Source: an uncultured Desulfobacterales bacterium (GTDB lineage Bacteria; Desulfobacterota; Desulfobulbia; Desulfobulbales; Desulfocapsaceae). From it: 64,000 bases of DNA. A program made the position numbers and the translations under genes. The stretch lies in assembly GCA_937915545.1 (NCBI GenBank), contig CALGIJ010000038.1, forward strand, positions 62,001 to 126,000, given 5' to 3'. Each line of letters starts with the position of its first letter. The first letter of the stretch is position 1. The notes under the pieces were generated by a model that saw nothing but the letters and a program-made list of their open reading frames with translations, was not told the origin of the DNA and ran no database searches. Positions 1-7,895 of the stretch are shown here, piece by piece.

Positions 1-174
1 GGTGATGGTAAGATCAAGCGCTTTCCCTCGGCGAACCAACCCCGTCGGCACGTCACTGACCAGCAATCCGCTATAGGACACATTGCCGATCGATCCCTGA
101 AAAACACTCTCCCCGTCGGAAATTTTCACCGCCGTGTTGGCGATGGGCGTTCTTGCTCGATGTCGTTTGTTCAC
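1..174 (-). CDS. PilZ-domain protein, N-terminal part (cut by window edge)
   Basis: The first 58 codons of a minus-strand gene that runs off the left edge are visible. They start at a GTG preceded by a strong Shine-Dalgarno (GGGAGGAGGA about 6 bases upstream). The peptide begins VNKRHRARTP and has an internal DGESVFQGSIGNVSYSGLLV stretch. The RxxR near the N terminus followed by a D/N-x-S-x-x-G strand is the c-di-GMP-binding signature of PilZ domains. The likely role is a c-di-GMP receptor, with target unknown because the rest of the protein is not seen. The call rests on the motif pair only. Confidence 0.7.
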   Translation of the reverse strand, partial: MNKRHRARTPIANTAVKISDGESVFQGSIGNVSYSGLLVSDVPTGLVRRGKALDLTIT

Positions 175-429
175 GGCTCGTCCTCCTCCCAACTGACTGC
201 ATTCAGCATGGATACGCACACAGCAACTCGTGACAAGACCACTCGCGTCGTTTGACACAAAGCCGTCGTGGAATTTGCCGAGTCATTTCACCCTTGGTGG
301 GAAACTGTACCTGGTCATTATTATAAAATGATGAGGTTTCGCTTAAGGAACCAGCATATCCACCAACAATTCTAGCAGAACAAAGGCGGTGACGTCAAAA
401 GTGGAGCCTCCGCCGCAACTCTCGCAGGG

Positions 430-790
430 CTACTGCCTGGCTAGCGGAAAATTGCCTGGGTCGGACAGCGGCTGCCGACCATCCCGACTCTTGGCGACGC
501 GAATCTCTCCCAGGGTCGGGAAGAGGGTCTTGACGAATTCCAGGTAGAGTTTTTCACGATGCGCGGCGGGGTTTTGGCTGTAGCCGTCAAACTGCGCGAG
601 AAACCGCGACGCCTCCCCCACGGCGGCAATGATGTTCTCACCTTTGTAGGCCGGCACTTCCTCGACCAGCTTGTCGGCCGTCAAGGCGGCCGACTTGCTG
701 GCAGTAGCTATGCCCTGTTCAAAGCGATAGAGAAAAAAAACCAAAGGAAAGGCCGATGAAGACGGCAGAGGGCCAGCAAGGGTTGGCCAT
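430..790 (-). pseudogene. small membrane-anchored protein, frameshifted at an A8 tract
   Basis: An ATG at 790 has an excellent Shine-Dalgarno (AGGAG, 6-base spacer) and opens a reading frame starting MANPCWPSAVFIGLSFGFF, a typical membrane anchor. It stops after 23 residues. The continuation (LYRFEQGIATASKSAALTAD... to the stop at 430) lies in another frame that joins at the run of eight A's at 733-740 (T8 on the coding strand). Removing one base restores a single protein of about 119 residues with an N-terminal helix and a helical soluble tail. I do not recognise the family. The break could be a sequencing indel, a true mutation, or slippage-controlled expression. Confidence 0.55.
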
Positions 791-796
791 GATCAA

Positions 797-830
797 CTCC
801 TAAGCGAAATCTAACCGGCTCCTGACGCGT
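797..830 (+). promoter_or_regulatory. candidate Pho box upstream of phoX-like gene
   Basis: TAAG at 801, TAAC at 812 and TGAC at 823 repeat with exactly 11-base spacing, the helical repeat of PhoB direct-repeat sites. The site sits about 75 bases before the phosphatase start. The first repeat overlaps the Shine-Dalgarno of the divergent small gene, so it is partly explained by that. It is weaker than the copy upstream of phoU. Inference only. Confidence 0.3.
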
Positions 831-900
831 TGTACGTACCTTCTGGCCAACATGTCATGCGTTCCTCAATGCGGGATCGTACTTGCTGGACAACAACCTC

Positions 901-2427
901 ATGCCAAAGGAGAAAATCACGGTACGTAAACTCACCGTGCTGGCCCTTGCCACCGGCACGTGCTGCCTCTCGGCAGGCGCCGCCCAGGCCGCCGACGACC
1001 TGCTCTTTGCCCTCAACGACCCGATGGCAGCGTTTCTCGAGACCCGCGCCTACGCGAAAAAGATGGGCGCCACCGCCGAGTTCAACAAGATGGAGGGGGT
1101 GGCCTACGACAAGAAAAACAACAAGATCTACATTGCCATGAGTTCCATCGAGAAATCGATGAGTGACGGCCAGGGTGATATCAAGGTTGCCGAGAACCCC
1201 TGTGGCATCGTCTACGAGGCAAAGCTCGACGCGGGCTTCAACATCACCAACCTCAAACCGGTGGTGACCGGCGGCCCCTATGACAAGGGCGCCAAATCAA
1301 GTGTGGTCTCAGGCTTCAAGGATCGCTGCGACGTCAACAACATCGCCAACCCCGACGGGCTCTTCGCCGATCAGCACGGCAACCTGTGGATCTCCGAGGA
1401 TACCAGCAACCACACCAACAACGCCCTGTGGCGCTGGGACGGCAAGAAGCTGGAGCGTTTTGCCACCGTCCCCACCGGTGCCGAGATCACCGGCATCATC
1501 GTCACCCCGAACGACGATGTGATGTTCAACATCCAGCACCCCACCGCCATGAGCAAGTTCCCCTATAACCGCGGCACGGTGGGCATCGTCAACGGCTTCA
1601 AGTCCAGCGACAAGTTCAGCGAGGTCGGGGTGCCAAAGGGCGATGACATCTACGACACCAAAGTCGCCAAAGGCTCCTACCAGATTCTCGCCAGGGTCGG
1701 CGAACCCATCCCCAACGATCTCTACGGCCAGCGCTTCGGCCAGGTCAACCGTATCGACGGCACCCTGATGGAGATGTGCAACCATCCCGACGGCAACATG
1801 TTCCTGCCGATCACCGCCAAAGGCGACGAGGCCTACCTCTACACCAACTACGAATGCCGACCCGGCAATGTCGGCAAGATCTACATGAAGCGCAGCGGCG
1901 ACAAGTGGGATGTCCTCGATGGCGAGAATGTCAACTTCGCCTCGATCAAAGGCACCTGGAACAACTGCAACGCCAGCGTCACCCCCTGGAACACCGGCCT
2001 GACCAGCGAAGAGTATGAGCCGGTGTCCGCCAAATCGGGATGGCAGAAGAACGTCGCCAATATGAGCGACTACCTCGGCAAGCAGGCCAGCCCCTACGAT
2101 TACGGCTACCCGATCGAACTGATCCCCGACCCCAAGGGAGAGTCCGCCAGGACCCTGGTGGTCAAGCACTATGCCATGGGCCGGCTCAGCTATGAGATGA
2201 GCGTGGTGATGAACGACAAGAAGACCGTCTACAGCGGCGACGACGGCAGCGATGTCGTCCTCGCCAAGTTCGTTGCCGACAAGGAGGGCGACCTCAGTGC
2301 CGGTACGCTCTACGCCGGAAAAATCGCGCAAAAGGCCGACGCCAGCTTCGTTATCACCTGGATCGAACTCGGCCGCAGCAACAATGGCGACATCTACGAG
2401 GCCGTCAAGGCGGTGGCGCTGAAGTAG
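901..2427 (+). CDS. PhoX-like (DUF839) secreted phosphatase
   Basis: This 508-residue protein has a Sec-type signal peptide (MPKEKITVRKLTVLALATG... ending near AQA) followed by a DUF839/PhoX-type beta-propeller. Visible hallmarks are EGVAYDKKNNKIYIAMS, NPDGLFADQHGNLWISED and TGIIVTPNDDVMFNIQHPT, the repeated 'blade' sequences of calcium/iron-dependent PhoX alkaline phosphatases. The likely job is to release phosphate from organic esters outside the cytoplasm. Many PhoX proteins are Tat-exported, but no twin-arginine is seen here. I chose ATG 901 over the in-frame TTG at 883 because it directly precedes the signal peptide, though its Shine-Dalgarno is weak. A strong terminator follows. Family assignment is fairly sure; substrate is not. 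Confidence 0.75.
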   Translation: MPKEKITVRKLTVLALATGTCCLSAGAAQAADDLLFALNDPMAAFLETRAYAKKMGATAEFNKMEGVAYDKKNNKIYIAMSSIEKSMSDGQGDIKVAENPCGIVYEAKLDAGFNITNLKPVVTGGPYDKGAKSSVVSGFKDRCDVNNIANPDGLFADQHGNLWISEDTSNHTNNALWRWDGKKLERFATVPTGAEITGIIVTPNDDVMFNIQHPTAMSKFPYNRGTVGIVNGFKSSDKFSEVGVPKGDDIYDTKVAKGSYQILARVGEPIPNDLYGQRFGQVNRIDGTLMEMCNHPDGNMFLPITAKGDEAYLYTNYECRPGNVGKIYMKRSGDKWDVLDGENVNFASIKGTWNNCNASVTPWNTGLTSEEYEPVSAKSGWQKNVANMSDYLGKQASPYDYGYPIELIPDPKGESARTLVVKHYAMGRLSYEMSVVMNDKKTVYSGDDGSDVVLAKFVADKEGDLSAGTLYAGKIAQKADASFVITWIELGRSNNGDIYEAVKAVALK

Positions 2428-2451
2428 GCGCCGCCACCGTTTACGGCTGAG

Positions 2452-2490
2452 GGAAAGGCCCGGGAATCTCCCCCCGGGCCTTTCCTTTTT
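2452..2490 (+). terminator. rho-independent terminator after phoX-like gene
   Basis: GGAAAGGCCCGGG (2452-2464) pairs with CCCGGGCCTTTCC (2473-2485), followed by TTTTT. This is a 13-bp perfect stem with a T tract, 25 bases after the stop codon. Confidence 0.9.
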
Positions 2491-2531
2491 CAACAGCAGG
2501 GAGAGCCAGCAGCGGCGTCCGCCCCGCATGC

Positions 2532-3617
2532 TCATGGCTGGGGGCGCCGTTGCCACTCCACCACAAACGCCACCACATCATCGATATCCTTGGGCGAGAA
2601 TGTTCCACCGGAAGCCCTCTCCCAGCTCTTCATCAAGGTTCCCGCGACACCATTCTTGATGATCGCCTTGCTCAAGAGGTCAGGCCGCAGGGTCGATTTT
2701 GTCTCGCGTAGGGCGGGGCCGAGATAGCCTTCCCCATCGCTGCCATGGCAGCCGGCGCAACGCAGACGATAGAGCGTCCTGCCGACGGAGATATCCCCGC
2801 CGATGGGCTTGAAGCGGGTCAGCCGCAAGGGTTTGAAGTCGTTTTCATCGAGGGCCGGAGGGGTCATCAGCTGACCGGCAATGGCCAGTTCCTCCCCGGC
2901 CTTCTCCCAGGTGGTGATATAGGTGGCGATCGCCTTGATCTCGCTGTTTTTCAACTCCCCGCCACGCATCTGGCTGAAGGGCCTCATCTGGGTGGTGGTT
3001 TTGCCCTCGCCGATAACGCGCTGCACGTTGTCGGCGGTGAGCCCCTTGCCCATGCGTCCCTGCCCGTAGGTGAGATGGCAACGGTAACAGTTGCGGGTAT
3101 AGAGCCAGCCGCCGTGGGCGACCTGATTGCTCTCCACCAGTTGCCGCAATTCCGCTGACAAGGCCCCCTCCCCCGCCCCGGGCTGGGGAGCCTCGACTCT
3201 CTCCCTGGCAACCTTGACAGGCCTGGCCGAATCCTCGACCGCCTCGCCGGGTGGCGGTGGCAAGGGCGGCAAGGGCGGCGGCCCGCCCCCTTCCTCCCAG
3301 GTGTTGACGTAGGCAACCAGGGCATCGATCTCTCTCGCTCCGAAAGGCCCCCCGTGCCTGCGCGCCCACGACACTTTACAGCCGCCGCCTTCGATCGCCT
3401 CGGCCAGCTCCTTGCCGCCGTCGTAGTCGCGGCCGAAACGATCCCTGCCGTACTCGCCATGGCAGCCAAGGCATTTCCACTGGTAGAGCCAGGCCCCCCG
3501 GGCGACGGGCTCCTCCGGGCCGTCGTCAGCGCCTCCCGCGGCAAGCCCCGCCATCCCGACCCCGCCGGCCAGCCAGCCGCAGGCCAGCGCTATGGTCAAC
3601 CCTCTGCGTATCGCCAT
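2532..3617 (-). CDS. triheme c-type cytochrome of the Rieske/cyt b complex
   Basis: This 361-residue protein has a signal peptide (MAIRRGLTIALACGWLAGG) and three mono-haem cytochrome c domains, with CLGCH, CYRCH and CAGCH attachment sites. A proline-rich linker (PPPLPPLPPPP) separates the first and second domains. It is the last gene of the minus-strand operon and starts 7 bases after the stop of the diheme cytochrome. By position and content it should accept electrons from the Rieske protein or diheme cytochrome and pass them to periplasmic carriers, replacing the cytochrome c1 of a classical bc1 complex. Multihaem c subunits in bc complexes are known from several anaerobic lineages. The exact partner order is inference. 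Confidence 0.8.
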   Translation of the reverse strand: MAIRRGLTIALACGWLAGGVGMAGLAAGGADDGPEEPVARGAWLYQWKCLGCHGEYGRDRFGRDYDGGKELAEAIEGGGCKVSWARRHGGPFGAREIDALVAYVNTWEEGGGPPPLPPLPPPPGEAVEDSARPVKVARERVEAPQPGAGEGALSAELRQLVESNQVAHGGWLYTRNCYRCHLTYGQGRMGKGLTADNVQRVIGEGKTTTQMRPFSQMRGGELKNSEIKAIATYITTWEKAGEELAIAGQLMTPPALDENDFKPLRLTRFKPIGGDISVGRTLYRLRCAGCHGSDGEGYLGPALRETKSTLRPDLLSKAIIKNGVAGTLMKSWERASGGTFSPKDIDDVVAFVVEWQRRPQP

Positions 3618-3624
3618 CGGTGGC

Positions 3625-4419
3625 CTATCTGCTGAGGAAGGCGATGACCGCCGCGAGCTCGCTCTCGGTCAGCACCGCCCCGCAGTCCTGTCCCTTGTCG
3701 GGCGCGGCGTAGCCCTCGCGACGATATGCGGCCGGAATGAGGATTGACTCGCGGATGTAATCCTGAGCGGTCATCCCTTCCCGGCGCCCGTTGGCCAGGG
3801 TGGCGATGTTCGCCAGCGGCGGCCCGGCGAGAGCGCTGGCGCCACCCTTGGCAGCTTCATGGCACCGCAGGCAGTGCTTTTTGAAAACCTGCTCGCCACG
3901 AGCGATGGTTCTCGGGTCCTGGGGGTTCTGTTCCGGCAGTGCCAGCCTCTTCAGCTCGAGCTGGCCGGTGGCGGTGGCCTGCCAATTGAGAACGAAGTCG
4001 GCTATAGCGGCGATCTCGTCGGACCGCAGCATCCCACCCTGCTCTTCGTACCAGGGTGGCATGACCGCAGTGGCACCGTTGCCGGCGTAGATCGGCCGGG
4101 TGCCCATCAGCCGCCCGTGAGTGGTGGTCGAGACCACATATTCGCGCAACGTCGACTGCCAGCCCACCTCCTGCAATCTTTTGGTGAAGAACTGGCCATC
4201 GCCAAGAGCCGGACCGAGCTGGCCGACGCCCTCGCCCCTGCTGCCATGACAGGTTCGGCAATGCAGGCCATAGAGCGTGGCACCCCGCTCGATGACCGCC
4301 CCCGCCCGACTCGCCGCATCCCTCTGCAGACGCTCCGCCTCACCCGAGACGACATGAAGAAGACTCGCCACGAGCAGCGCGGCGCTGGCGACGGCGGCCA
4401 GCATCGCTCGCTGTATCAT
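3625..4419 (-). CDS. diheme c-type cytochrome of the Rieske/cyt b complex
   Basis: 264 residues starting MIQRAMLAAVASAALLVASL, a signal peptide or N-terminal anchor. Two cytochrome c domains carry CRTCH and CLRCH, the first in a GATLYGLHCRTCHGSRGEG context typical of class I mono-haem domains. The start ATG at 4419 overlaps the stop of the cytochrome b gene (ATGA), which fixes the start and indicates translational coupling. The likely role is electron transfer from the Rieske centre to the triheme cytochrome. A longer in-frame extension upstream is only read-through into the cytochrome b gene and is not used. Confidence 0.82.
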   Translation of the reverse strand: MIQRAMLAAVASAALLVASLLHVVSGEAERLQRDAASRAGAVIERGATLYGLHCRTCHGSRGEGVGQLGPALGDGQFFTKRLQEVGWQSTLREYVVSTTTHGRLMGTRPIYAGNGATAVMPPWYEEQGGMLRSDEIAAIADFVLNWQATATGQLELKRLALPEQNPQDPRTIARGEQVFKKHCLRCHEAAKGGASALAGPPLANIATLANGRREGMTAQDYIRESILIPAAYRREGYAAPDKGQDCGAVLTESELAAVIAFLSR

Positions 4420-5831
4420 GCCCCACCCTCCTTGCCGGGTACGACCGGCTCGGCGGTGTCGCGGTGCAGGTAGATGACCTTTTCCGCACTGGCCGGCCGC
4501 CGCTCTTCGCTGCCATCCAGCCAGTGCATTCTCACCGTGATCCGCTTGAGCTCCGCCTGCCAGTCCTCCACCACGACGACAGAGCGCGGCTCGAGGTAAC
4601 CGTGCGCCCCCAGCCCGGCGGTGGCCTGTCCAAGGCCATGAAGCCACCAGGCGAAATCGTCGTCGCGTTGTGCCCTGAACGTGCCATCAATCTCATAGAC
4701 CCCCTGGCGGAGCGTATCGAACCGCAAGCTGTGCAGTGCCGATCGGCCCTCCTCCGGCGCCACCTCTTCGAGGAGGGCTGCCACCGGGTTGACAGCGACC
4801 CCATAGCGCGGCAGCCCGAGAACACTGAGACCGATAAAGAGCAGCACGCCCCCGACCAAGAGCGGCAGCGCCAGCGGACGCTGCCGGAGGGGCCGGCGCG
4901 GCAGGCGGTCGACATAGGGCAGGGCAAGCAGGCCAAGGAGACAGAAGAGGGGGAACAGCACCCCCATGGAAAAGCTGTCGCCAAGCTTCAGCGCCCCCTG
5001 CAGCCACAGAAAGAACCACGGGGCACGGGTATGGGCCGGGGTATGTCGCGGGTCGGCATGGTGTTCGAGCGGTGCGTCGTAGAAAGTGGTGACAACCACA
5101 ACGAGCACCGCCAGTGCCGACATGGAAAGGGTCAGGTCGAGGAGCAGCCTGTCGGGGAAGAGTCGTCGTTTCGCCTTTTCCTGATCGGTGGGCCCTCTTG
5201 GCGAGAGCGGCGGAGCGATGCCATGCAGCCGCGCCACCCGGTAGTAATGGACGGCGAGCAGCAGCAGCGCGACCAGCGGCAGGACGGCGATATGCAGCAG
5301 GTAAAAGCGGAGCAGGCCGTCCGCGCCGAATTCGACACCGCCGCGCAACAGAACACCCAGGTCCACGCCGATTCCGGGAATGGTGTCGACCATGCTGGTG
5401 CCGATGGTTACCGCCCAGTAGGCCAGCTGGTCCCAGGGCAGCAGATAGCCGCTGAACGCGAGGCCAAGGGTGCAGACCAGCAGCAAGACCCCGGTGACCC
5501 AGGTGAAGGCAAACGGCCCGCGGTAGGAGCCGGAGGAAAAGACGCGCAGCATGTGCAGCAGCAGCACGACGATCATGCCCTCTCCGCCAAGCCGGTGAAG
5601 ATCACGGATCATTGCCCCGAAGGCCACCTCGGTACCGAGACGCACGATGGACTCGTAGGCGGCCTCGGGGGTCGGCACGTAATAGACCATCAGCACGGCG
5701 CCGGTAACGCATTCCAGGACCAGAAAAAAGACCGAGAAAAAGCCCAGGTAATAGGTATTGAGAAAGGCAGCCGATTCCGCAGCGAAGCTCTGCGGGCGTA
5801 TGTGGAGAAGAAAGCTCTGGTGGGGCTTCAT
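4416..5831 (-). CDS. cytochrome b (b6 + subunit IV type), principal
   Basis: 471 residues from MKPHQSFLLHIRPQ. The N-terminal b6-like half keeps all four haem-ligand histidines: H-x13-H in DLHRLGGEG...LLLHMLRVF, and H-x14-H in YLLHIAVLPL...AVHYYRVARLHG. The 14-residue spacing is b6-like rather than mitochondrial. GYLLPWDQLAYWA marks the Qo-site helix. The subunit-IV half follows, with the usual PEWY replaced by APWFFLW, then extra helices and a soluble tail of about 110 residues that is not part of the standard family. It oxidises quinol and passes electrons to the Rieske and c-type cytochromes. The start is somewhat uncertain because its Shine-Dalgarno is weak. Confidence 0.88.
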   Translation of the reverse strand: MKPHQSFLLHIRPQSFAAESAAFLNTYYLGFFSVFFLVLECVTGAVLMVYYVPTPEAAYESIVRLGTEVAFGAMIRDLHRLGGEGMIVVLLLHMLRVFSSGSYRGPFAFTWVTGVLLLVCTLGLAFSGYLLPWDQLAYWAVTIGTSMVDTIPGIGVDLGVLLRGGVEFGADGLLRFYLLHIAVLPLVALLLLAVHYYRVARLHGIAPPLSPRGPTDQEKAKRRLFPDRLLLDLTLSMSALAVLVVVVTTFYDAPLEHHADPRHTPAHTRAPWFFLWLQGALKLGDSFSMGVLFPLFCLLGLLALPYVDRLPRRPLRQRPLALPLLVGGVLLFIGLSVLGLPRYGVAVNPVAALLEEVAPEEGRSALHSLRFDTLRQGVYEIDGTFRAQRDDDFAWWLHGLGQATAGLGAHGYLEPRSVVVVEDWQAELKRITVRMHWLDGSEERRPASAEKVIYLHRDTAEPVVPGKEGGA

Positions 5832-5877
5832 GGCAGGGTTTTCAAGTTCTGCCGCTTTTTGGGGCGGCGATGACCGA

Positions 5878-6468
5878 TCAGCTCGTGCGCTCTTGCCCGG
5901 CGATGCGGCGCCCGGTGTCCACCTGGATGACAAAAATCCTGGCGGGGGCCGGTTGCGGCCCAGCCTGCCCCTCCCCCTCTTCGACCTTGAGCATGTCGGC
6001 CACCGGCATTGACGCCTGCCCCAGCGACTGACGGATGATGTTGCCCCGGTCGTCGACGAGCTGCACCGGGAAGCGATCGAGATCCCGCGTAGCCGGCCCT
6101 TTCAGCACTTTCCCGTCCCGGGAGAATTCCGAGCCATGGCAGGGGCAGATGAAGAGCTGCTTTTCATCGTCCCAGCCAAAGAGGCAGCGCAAATGGGTGC
6201 AGCAATTGTAGACCGCATGGAGTCCGGCATCATTGTGGACCAGCCAGAAACGGCCCTGCGGCACCAGTCTTGGCGAGGCTCCCGGCTCGGGAATCGCACT
6301 CAGTGCCCCGGCGTTGATCATGCTGCCGAAGGTGTCTTTTTTGTGGGGCGGTGTGAGAAAGGCCAGGGACATACCGGCAATTCTGGAGACCACCGCGCCG
6401 CAGACAACCAGCAAGCCACAGCCCAGCAGCCAGCGGCGAAGAAGATGGGGTTGTTGAGACGTTTCCAT
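5878..6468 (-). CDS. Rieske iron-sulfur protein
   Basis: 196 residues with an N-terminal membrane anchor (RRWLLGCGLLVVCGAVVSRI). The [2Fe-2S] ligand boxes are C90-T-H92-L-R-C95 and C108-P-C110-H111-G-S. Both cluster-ligand pairs and the disulfide cysteines are intact, so the protein should be a functional high-potential Rieske centre. It lies between the two cytochrome b genes, 46 bases upstream of the principal one and 53 bases after the divergent one. The C-terminal 50 residues (EEGEGQAGPQ... onward) form an extension beyond the Rieske fold. Confidence 0.92.
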   Translation of the reverse strand: METSQQPHLLRRWLLGCGLLVVCGAVVSRIAGMSLAFLTPPHKKDTFGSMINAGALSAIPEPGASPRLVPQGRFWLVHNDAGLHAVYNCCTHLRCLFGWDDEKQLFICPCHGSEFSRDGKVLKGPATRDLDRFPVQLVDDRGNIIRQSLGQASMPVADMLKVEEGEGQAGPQPAPARIFVIQVDTGRRIAGQERTS

Positions 6469-6521
6469 GGGCTAAAGTGAACAATGATGAGTGAGGGAAA
6501 ATACAATGATGAGAGACCTAG

Positions 6522-7610
6522 TCACCGGGGACCGCCAACGACAATGGCCGCAACGACATCGCCTTCTCCGGAACTTCCCCCGAGCAGGACGAGGAGCAGG
6601 ACCAGGGCCACCACCAGGCCGACACCGTACAGGACACCGCGACGCTGCCCGAGCGGGCGGCGCTGACGGCGCTCGATCCAGGGCAGCGAGAAGAGCAGCA
6701 CGATGCTTGCCGCAGCAAAGAATACGCTCCACAGGGGGTGAGGGCAGAGGGCCAGGGCACCACGCAGCCAGAGGACGAACCACGCGGTGGAGCTTTCCGC
6801 CACTGCCGCATCGCCACTCACCGTCTCCACGGGGGCGTCGTAGACAAAGACCGCCGCCAGGAAGATGGCGGCGACGAAATACAGGGCCAGGCGCAGTTCC
6901 CTTCGCGCCAGTGTCGGCCAGAAAGGCACCGGGCGGCGATCCTCGAGACTGCGACGCGCGGTGGCGCACACCGGCAGGGAGATGCCGTGGAGCCAATGGA
7001 CCCGGTAGTGATGGATGGCGACGAGGGTGGCCGCAGCCAGCGGCAGGATGGCGACATGAAGGAGATAAGAGGAACCGAGGGCTGCCGGGGCGGAGAAACC
7101 GATGACTGAGCCGAAGGACGCCAGAACCGCCAGGGCTCCCTCTCCCCCAGGCAGGACCATCCCGCTGCCCCACAGGCCAATGATAACGAGAAAGAGCCCG
7201 AGGCCACCGACCCAGGTAAATCGCCGTGGCCCCTTATAGGCCGCAGCAAGCACCACCCGGAGGAGATGCAGCAGGCATGAGGTCACCAGCAGGTCGGCGG
7301 TGAGCCGGTGGAGGTCGCGCACCCAGGCCAGGGCTGGATGTTGCGCCAGCTGCCATACCGAGAGTTGGGCGAACTCGGGGCGCGAGTCGTAGGGCAGGAG
7401 CAGCACCAAGCCGGAGAACACGAGGCTGGCCAGCAGCAGCATCGAGAAAAAGCCGAGATAGCAGGTGTTGGCGAACGCGACGCTGGCGGCGGGGTAAGAG
7501 TGCGGTCGCAAGCGAAGGAGCAGGGACAATGGCCAGCGGACAGCCCCCGGGGTATCAGGGGAAGACGGGCTGCCCATAATCGAGGCGGAAAGAGAATGTT
7601 CGGCATGCAT
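6522..7610 (-). CDS. second, divergent cytochrome b of the same complex
   Basis: 362 residues. The start ATG at 7610 has AGGAGG five bases upstream. The four haem histidines are kept (H-x13-H in RDLHRLTADL...LLHLLR; H-x14-H in LLHVAILPLA...AIHHYRVHWLHG). The quinol-oxidation features are lost: the PWDQ of the partner is PGGE here, and the PEWY position reads STAWFVLW. The protein ends shortly after the subunit-IV-like part. It is the first gene of the operon and probably pairs with the principal cytochrome b as a non-identical partner that carries haems but not a normal Qo site. That asymmetric role is inference. Confidence 0.8.
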   Translation of the reverse strand: MHAEHSLSASIMGSPSSPDTPGAVRWPLSLLLRLRPHSYPAASVAFANTCYLGFFSMLLLASLVFSGLVLLLPYDSRPEFAQLSVWQLAQHPALAWVRDLHRLTADLLVTSCLLHLLRVVLAAAYKGPRRFTWVGGLGLFLVIIGLWGSGMVLPGGEGALAVLASFGSVIGFSAPAALGSSYLLHVAILPLAAATLVAIHHYRVHWLHGISLPVCATARRSLEDRRPVPFWPTLARRELRLALYFVAAIFLAAVFVYDAPVETVSGDAAVAESSTAWFVLWLRGALALCPHPLWSVFFAAASIVLLFSLPWIERRQRRPLGQRRGVLYGVGLVVALVLLLVLLGGSSGEGDVVAAIVVGGPR

Positions 7611-7895
7611 GGACACCTCCTGGCTGAGGGGACTGGACAAGGTGGCAAGGACGGACCTCGCTCGGCGCGGAAGACCCGTTTCAGTCTTGTTAGCCTCTCA
7701 ACATTAGAAAACCATAAGGAATCGGCAGGGAATTGTTTAGCGCGCCGCGCCGGAGGCGGCAGCTATGGGCTAACTAATCGATTTGTTACCAATCACTGAC
7801 CGCAGCGAAACATTTACCCTCCATGGTGGGGCAAACAACGGCGCCGGAGCAAGTACCAGGTGAACTCCGGCCAAACCCCAGCATTGGAGATTGCC
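7611..7895. promoter_or_regulatory. divergent promoter region, bc-type operon / 5'-nucleotidase
   Basis: 285 bases separate two divergent, well-supported start codons, so promoters for both units must lie here. Near the nucleotidase side, TTAC at 7786 and TGAC at 7797 are 11 bases apart, a possible but weak Pho-box remnant. No clear hairpin or other RNA element is seen. Confidence 0.4.

Noticed and set aside
1309..2556. Long open frame on the minus strand opposite the PhoX-like gene
   Set aside because: It is the mirror of a GC-rich coding sequence, has low-complexity Ala/Gly/Val/Asp composition and no family motif; the plus-strand protein is clearly real.
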